Source of the DNA: Blasia pusilla
Taxonomy: Eukaryota > Marchantiophyta > Marchantiopsida > Blasiales
Direction of reading: 5' to 3'
DNA length: 64,000 nucleotides
Assembly (NCBI GenBank): GCA_050084515.1
Contig: CM114275.1
Span: 26,474,001 to 26,538,000, forward strand
Below, in pieces: positions 58,800 to 64,000 of this stretch. Numbering within the stretch: the first letter of the stretch is position 1; each line of letters begins with the position of its first letter. Position numbers and translations under genes: made by a program. The notes beneath the pieces are model-generated. The model was not told where the DNA came from. It saw only the letters and a list, made by a program, of their open reading frames with translations, and searched no databases.

Positions 58800-59677
58800 T
58801 AGTTACATTGGAAGTCCACCATCGACAGTTACTATTTTAGGGCCAGTAGGGGAGGTAGGTTTAAAGCCACCAAGGACAAAGACATTAGGGCCATGTCGGG
58901 TCAACCGATGTTTTTAGATGCCAATGGGTTGCGATTGTTGGGAATTCAGGTTAAAAAACCTAAAAACGTGACTGGTCTTCTATCAGGGAACCAAGGCGAT
59001 CTTGAGACATGGGTCAGCCCCATAGTACATAGCAATTCTAGTTCACCTTGTTTTTTAGCTGATATTGTGTGCAAGCGCTCGCATCCTCACTCCAGAATGT
59101 ATTTGGATGATTGGATTGTCTTAGGGTTTCCTTTGGAAACTTATAAGTGTTTAGAACAGGCTACGATACATGCTGGATTACATGTTGCATTCTCATCCAA
59201 GGCCTGGTTGGTGGGGGACCATGTATGGTTAGACTCTTACTTCCAGAAGAAGGGACTGAATTTCTAGTGGTGGAAAACCAGGGAGGTAAGATGAATGTTG
59301 TCTGAATTAAGGACATCAAACATTTGATGGGAGCATCCAAACAGAACATGCTTGCCAAGAGAGTTTGTACAATCCGGTTCAAGAGGAGAGTGTCCACCTC
59401 TGAGGAGAAGGAACCTGTTCCTTGGGTTATCGGAGTTACTCCTAAAATTATCTACATTATGGACCAGACTGATGTGGATGACAAAGCACCTATTGGGAAT
59501 GAGCACATTTCAGATTTGTCCGAAGTACTGAGTTCCATGGCCCTTCTAAATTTAGCCCGGGGTAATTCTCGGCACCTTGCTTCCTTCTGGAATTATTTTT
59601 TTTACGGACTTTGGGGTGATTACATGGTACACCTGAATTCCTCACGCATGTATCTTGTTGCCCATTGGCACGGCTGA
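58800..59677 (+). pseudogene. Unrecognised decayed protein-coding sequence
   Basis: A continuous sense can be followed from about 58803 (HWKSTIDSYYFRASRGGRFK, KDKDIRAMSGQPMFLDANGL) through 59267. It then passes a one-base frameshift at about 59262 and an in-frame TGA near 59300 into 59324-59677 (VPWVIGVTPKIIYIMDQTDV, FWNYFFYGLWGDYMVHLNSS). Composition is protein-like over about 290 residues. No domain is recognised. It could be a captured gene fragment or a retroelement ORF. Confidence 0.4.
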
Positions 59678-59733
59678 CCAATTGGAGTCTTTGTCCTCAT
59701 CTTGTGTGCAGGTAGTGGGGCCTCCTCTAGACC

Positions 59734-60061
59734 TTGTCGTGCGCATACACATCGCTATCACCGAACACACACACAAACACGCACGATCCAAATGAGCCGA
59801 AACGAAGGGGAAACTTGCTCTCTCAGGTTTCCCGAGGCCTCAGCATGTCATCCTCGATCTACTGAGCGTGTTCTCCACTACTCACAAAGGCGCTCTACTA
59901 GATCTCATCAATCTATCCTAAAAGACGTGATAGTTGTCGTGCGCATACACATCGCTACACAACATACATCGTTTTCACTGAACACACACACAAACACGCA
60001 CAATCCCATGCTAACTCATGGCATCCAAACAACGAGACAAGAAGTACTAAAATATCTCCAA
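59734..60061 (-). repeat. 3' LTR fragment of the PHD-type gypsy element (copy 2)
   Basis: Read on minus it begins at about 60061, right after a purine tract (CAACTAGGGGGGCGA). It runs through GATGTGTATGCGCACGACAA to 59734. The segment GTCGTGCGCATACACATCGC occurs twice (about 59736 and 59937), so part of the LTR is duplicated. The remainder of the LTR is missing. Confidence 0.65.
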
Positions 60062-60248
60062 TCGCCCCCCTAGTTGGTGGTTAGGTCTCTCTAACTCCAG
60101 ATAGCCATCTATCCCTACCTATCATCACATACATCTCTCGGACGCTAAGAGCAAGAAGGCCGGGTGCTCATGTGGCCCCATCGTTAGTCGCCTTCCTGTC
60201 ATCCATGTCACAGAAAAAGTGGGAATCGAAACCCACCTAGTATCTCCT

Positions 60249-60921
60249 CTATGTACATCTGGGACACATCCATCGTCCCCAAGGAACCCTAGTGAGAGGT
60301 GGCGTCAGACATGCCATATGCCAACCTTTCGTACATCCATCATAGACTAGCATCGTGGCTCGCACCACGGGCAAAACCACACAACATACAACGCAAGCCT
60401 GCGAGAACTACTGCTAAGCTCCGATCTACTGTACCATGAATGTTAGGAAGGTGACATGGCGCACAATTAGGCACATGGTCCTTCCATACCATACCATTGC
60501 ATCCCTCTAGCAAGAGAACATCGGATGGCAAAACGTCATGCACTCTCAGGATAGTGTGCCCTGCAGTCATATCCAACGTCGTCAGTGCCGTTTGCTGCAA
60601 GTAGACATAGTCTCCCTGATGAAACCTCCGGATAGTTGGTCGATAACCACCATCCCGAATAGTCTCATACCTCAACGTATCCCGATGTTGCGCAATCGCC
60701 AAGTTCTCGAACGCCATGGGCATCACTGTCCAAAACAACTCAGCCTTGTGAGAACATGCTCGCATCCATACATCTGGGTCATCAAGGTCCAGCACCTCAC
60801 CAGCATCTCGACGAATGGCCGCAGGTAAATATGGCTCTCGGCCATAAAGTAGCAAGTATGGTGAAAAAAACGCTAAGGATGTCTGCCTGCTGAATCTGTA
60901 TCCCATCGCCAACCAGGGCAA
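60249..60921 (-). pseudogene. Ty3/gypsy integrase C-terminus with PHD finger (copy 2)
   Basis: Reads LLYGREPYLPAAIRRDAGEV, DPDVWMRACSHKAELF, RRFHQGDYVYLQQ, TILRVHDVLPSDVLLLEGC, GMVWKDHVPNCAPCHLPNIH and VVLAGLRCMLCGFARG. After a one-base frameshift it continues TMLVYDGCTKGWHMACLTPP, then GRWMCPRCT and stop at 60249. The PHD ligands are conserved except that the third Cys is Tyr (VYDGC). It aligns throughout with 35588-35991, showing that the PHD finger belongs to the element. Confidence 0.87.
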
Positions 60922-60951
60922 CTGGAGGTCCCAATCTCCTAGATGACCTCT

Positions 60952-61600
60952 CTACAAGCCATACTCGCGTAAGCCCCTCTTCACCATCTGCACAACTCTC
61001 TCCGCTAATCCATCCGCCTCGGGATGATCTCCCGAAGTCGTGCGATGGTCGATCAGCGCCTGATCACACAAGGCCTGGAACTCACCGTGAAACTTAGTAC
61101 CCTTGTCTATCAACATCTCAACCGGTGCGCCATAATGACTCAACACTCTTTCAAGGAAGGCATAAGCTACTCCCTCACTCGCTTTGTCAAGCAATGCAAC
61201 CAACTCGATCCACTTTGAGAAGTGCTCGACCATCACCAACACATAACGATTGTGACGCTCCGTCAAAGGCAAAGGTCATGCAAAATCCAAACTCCATCTA
61301 TACCCTAAGCCCATGCCATGATTGGTAATGGATGCAACTGTGGAGTCGGAGCATTGAACGATGCTCGGACCCAATCACACACCATGCATCTGGCAACAAA
61401 CTGTTGAACGTCAGTCTGCATGCCTTGCCACCATTACTGAATATGGAGCAATATGTACGTCCGCTTCACCCCAAAGTGACCCAACTCCTCGTGGGCATGC
61501 TGCATTAGTCGTGCTCTCTACGAAGGATGCGGCACTATGCATACTCTACCATCCTCCCAAACCCTCAAAACATGTGTCCCCTCCCAACGGAACCGTCTGG
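60952..61600 (-). pseudogene. PHD-type gypsy integrase zinc and core domains
   Basis: The zinc region reads HAHEELGHFGVKRTYILLHI followed by WWQGMQTDVQQF and CMVCD (HHCC). The core 61272-60952 has YVLVMVEHFSKWIEL, LIDKGTKFHGEF (family TDNGTEF, so the second Asp is kept and Asn is now Lys) and HPEADGLAERVVQ (catalytic Glu). Stops separate the blocks. Confidence 0.82.
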
Positions 61601-61796
61601 CCCGCTGTAGGATCCAATCCCGCTCTCTAGCACCCACGGTGCTTGCAAGGCTGCCAGTCTGAAGGTACTCCAAGACTACTCCATCATCATGAATATCTCG
61701 GCCATCTGTCGTCTCCTCACTGGCCTCAGGATCCAAGGACTCTCCACTAGACCTCGCCATCGAAGTCTCCACACTCTGGCTCTTCATAGCCAACAT
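61518..61796 (-). pseudogene. PHD-type gypsy linker between RNase H and integrase
   Basis: The frame runs from MLAMKSQSVETSMARSSGES to VLRVWEDGRVCIVPHPS, directly upstream of the integrase zinc region. The C-terminal part is the usual spacer before HHCC. An acidic Ser/Thr-rich stretch precedes it. No catalytic role is visible. Confidence 0.6.
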
Positions 61797-61929
61797 GCCT
61801 AAATAGGCTTACGCGTGCCATCCTGGCACTGACTTCTCATCACTCTCTCCATGCCATCGAGTTCCAGTCGCATCTCGCTAACTCAAGCATGGGTTACAAC
61901 TCAACCCATCTGCATCCTGGTTGAGCATC

Positions 61930-62315
61930 CCAAGTCTATGTACCACCTAAAAGTCATACTTATGCTACAACAGAGCCCATCTTGCAAGCTTTGTTGTAAG
62001 CTTGTCAGACTACATCAACCACGTCAGTGGTTGATGATCAGTGATGATGGTAAAGGGGTTTCCTAATAAATAACACCTGAAATGCGCGATAGCTCACACT
62101 GCAGCCAAGCACTCACCCTCATACGAGTTGAACTTTGCCTCTGCAACGTTGTTTGAGCCACTAGAGTAAGCCACCACAAACTCTCTACCCTCATCATCAT
62201 GATGGATGAGCACCGCTCCAAGCCCCAACATGCTCCAATCTATGTGCAACTGGAAAGGACGCCCCCTGATCGATCTCCTCAAGATGGGGACGGACGTCAA
62301 CCTGTCCTTGAGCAA
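61930..62315 (-). pseudogene. PHD-type gypsy RNase H
   Basis: 62315-62094 reads FQLHIDWSMLGLGAVLIHHD, VVAYSSGSNN, EAKFNSYEGECLAAV, matching the RNase H start. It continues in another frame with FRCYLLGNPFTIITDHQPLT and WALL. The Asp and Glu positions of RNase H are recognisable. Stops disrupt it. Confidence 0.8.
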
Positions 62316-62342
62316 TTGAAATGCTCGCTCCTGCTCATCCCC

Positions 62343-63308
62343 CTAGTGCCAGTGGTGATCCACCTTGGTCAGCAAGGTTAGCGGCTTCGTAATGGAACTG
62401 AATCCCTTGATGTACCGCTGATAGAAGTTCGCCAATCCCATGAATGCGCGAACACGGCTCACATCTGTAGGGTGTGGAATACGCGAGATAGCCTCTACCT
62501 TTGTGTGCTGAACACGAAGGCCCCTTGGGTATATCGTATGACCCAAATACTCAATCTGGTCGTAGAAGAACTTCCACTTGCCTGGATGTAGCTTCAGCCC
62601 ATGTAATTGCAATCGTCGAAACACCTCCTCTAGATGTCGCTCATGCTCCTCAATCGTGGCGCTAAAGACTACGATGTCATCAATATAATACCTAGCAAAA
62701 TCTAGACCAGCCAAGATCCTATCCATGACCCTCTGAAACTCAACCGAGGCCATCTTTAACCCAAATGGTAAGAACCGTCATTGGTACAAACAATCCTTTC
62801 CGTGAGGATTGATGCCCCAAAATGCCGTCTTCTGCCTGTCCTCGAATCTGATAGGCACCTGATGATATCCGGCTCGCAAATCCAATGAAGTGAAAACCTT
62901 TGCATGACCAATCGCATCAAAGATCACCTCAGGGGTGGGCATGGCATACCTATTGAACTTCGTCTGCCGATTGATAGGTCGGTAATCCCCACACATCCGC
63001 CTATCCGTCCAATTGCCATGCACATCCTTCTTGGCGGGCATAACAGTGGCAGATGCATACTCCCCATGCGACATCTCCACTAGTCCTGCTCCAACCAAGT
63101 CCTGGCTCCTACTCTGAATCAGAGCCTTCTCCATATCACTGTACTTGTAGGGTCGTCGAAAGATCGGCGTATCACTCGACAACTCAATGCGGATCCCCGG
63201 TCCCTTCAACGTACCCAAATCCTCCATGTTAAACGCAAAGCATCTCCTATAACTCTTGAGGAACTGATGTATTCGGCGCCGCTCTCCTCTTGTCAACTTA
63301 GGGCCCAT
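62343..63308 (-). pseudogene. PHD-type gypsy reverse transcriptase
   Basis: 63308-62778 carries GPKLTRGERRRIHQFLK, SHGEYASATVMPAKKD, RRMCGDYRPINRQTKFNRYA, SLDLRAGYHQVPIRFEDRQK and TAFWGINPHG. One nonsense/frame break later, 62753-62343 carries MASVEFQRVMDRIL, the catalytic YYIDDIVVFSATIEEHERHL and FMGLANFYQRYIKGFS. It is nearly complete, with few lesions. Confidence 0.9.
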
Positions 63309-63312
63309 ATCT

Positions 63313-63622
63313 TGTGGAAATTGCTAAATAAGCATAATTGGTGGAAAACTGCTCTCTCACACACACACCACCATGAAGAACGATATTTGCAATGAGAGAA
63401 TGAGTGGAGGCTGGTCCTCTTCTCAATTATATAGGGTATGTACAAGCAACCCTAACCCTATCCTTAACCATAGTCTCGAGTTAGCCTAACTGTGATTAAC
63501 TAACCCTAGTTAAGATAATCGTGCTTAACTGACTAACCAAGATTAAGATTCGCTACTTTGTGTGAGTGCCAAATATAGCAGTTCAGGTGTCTCATGAGCT
63601 TGACTGTAACTCAATCTTCAAT
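63313..63622. mobile_element. 310-bp insertion in the gypsy polyprotein, flanked by ATATCT
   Basis: Alignment with 38240-38290 shows that WEPD-GPKLTRG should be contiguous. Here 310 bp intervene. ATATCT lies on both sides (63307-63312 and 63623-63628). The insert is AT-rich with CTAACC-type words and no coding. It may be a solo LTR or a SINE-like element; termini TGTGGAAATTGC and AATCTTCAAT do not settle which. Confidence 0.6.
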
Positions 63623-64000
63623 ATATCTGGCTCCCAAGTCTCCATCGTGACTACGGTAGGACTCTCCGGCGCGGATATCGAAGGTTGCTATGGTGCAAAC
63701 CCGTCTCGAACAACAACACTCGACCGCTCTCCTGCAGCCAACTGCAAACTCTGATCTCCTCCACATGCAGTGTCAAGAACCACGCTCGATGTTATGGCTA
63801 TCATCTCCTGGCGTACGTGCAAAACATCCCAAGAAGTCCAAGGGTGTCTCCCTCGATCTCCCCTGATGTGTCGATCTCCTCGGGTCTCGCCCCCAACCAC
63901 TGCCTCCACCGTCTTGGTAGGCATGGGGCTCACCAACGCAATCGCTGTGATCTGTCGCGATCTCATCCGACGCAGCTCAACCACTCCCAAGCTGAAGATC
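63623..64000 (-). pseudogene. PHD-type gypsy polyprotein, region upstream of RT, runs off the window
   Basis: 63990-63688 reads ITAIALVSPMPTKTVEAVVG, GDRHIRGDRGRHPWTSWDVL and DQSLQLAAGERSSVVVRD. It aligns with the plus-strand copy near 37930-38170. No protease or zinc-knuckle motif is visible in this part. The element continues beyond base 64000. Confidence 0.6.

Overview
The window is nuclear DNA from a land plant. The evidence is three intron-containing plant genes (a LIR1-type thylakoid protein, a HINT histidine-triad protein, and IspE of the plastid MEP pathway), TTTAGGG-type telomeric DNA, a small plastid atpA insert, and plant-type Copia, chromovirus/Ty3-gypsy, Helitron and PIF/Harbinger sequences. 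The species cannot be named from the sequence alone.

Layout. 1-813 is AT-rich with no gene. 813-5937 is a Copia element on the minus strand with both LTRs, a primer-binding site and a target-site duplication, but a decayed polyprotein. 5951-6215 is a MITE-like foldback. 6216-14178 is gene-poor and holds an LTR-like repeat, several GC-rich Mutator-like non-autonomous repeats, a 152-bp mini-Helitron and small perfect hairpins. 14179-16378 (minus) is an intact four-exon LIR1 gene. 16847 to about 30311 is a Helitron whose helicase gene is split by a block of LTR retrotransposon debris (18167-28902). That block holds one minus-strand gypsy polyprotein, one plus-strand chromovirus tail with a chromodomain, three LTR copies in mixed orientation, and a patch containing plastid atpA sequence. 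31620-32095 is a degenerate interstitial telomeric array. 35588-38770 and 59734-64000 are two copies of a second Ty3/gypsy family whose integrase ends in a PHD finger. 42332-44013 (HINT) and 46210-49554 (IspE, 11 exons) are two intact plus-strand genes in a relatively TE-poor island. 50450-59680 holds a tandem duplication, a PIF/Harbinger transposase pseudogene, inverted LTR pieces, a minisatellite and one unrecognised decayed reading frame.

How they work together. LIR1 and IspE are both expected in plastids: FNR tethering at the thylakoid, and isoprenoid precursor synthesis. Each has G-box (CACGTG) sequence upstream, which would fit light regulation. HINT is a nucleotide-phosphoramidate hydrolase homologue. 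The rest is transposable-element sediment, nearly all inactivated by stops and frameshifts.

Most interesting: the PHD finger at the C-terminus of a Ty3/gypsy polyprotein, seen in two diverged copies. It sits where chromoviruses carry a chromodomain and may be a histone-reading targeting module.
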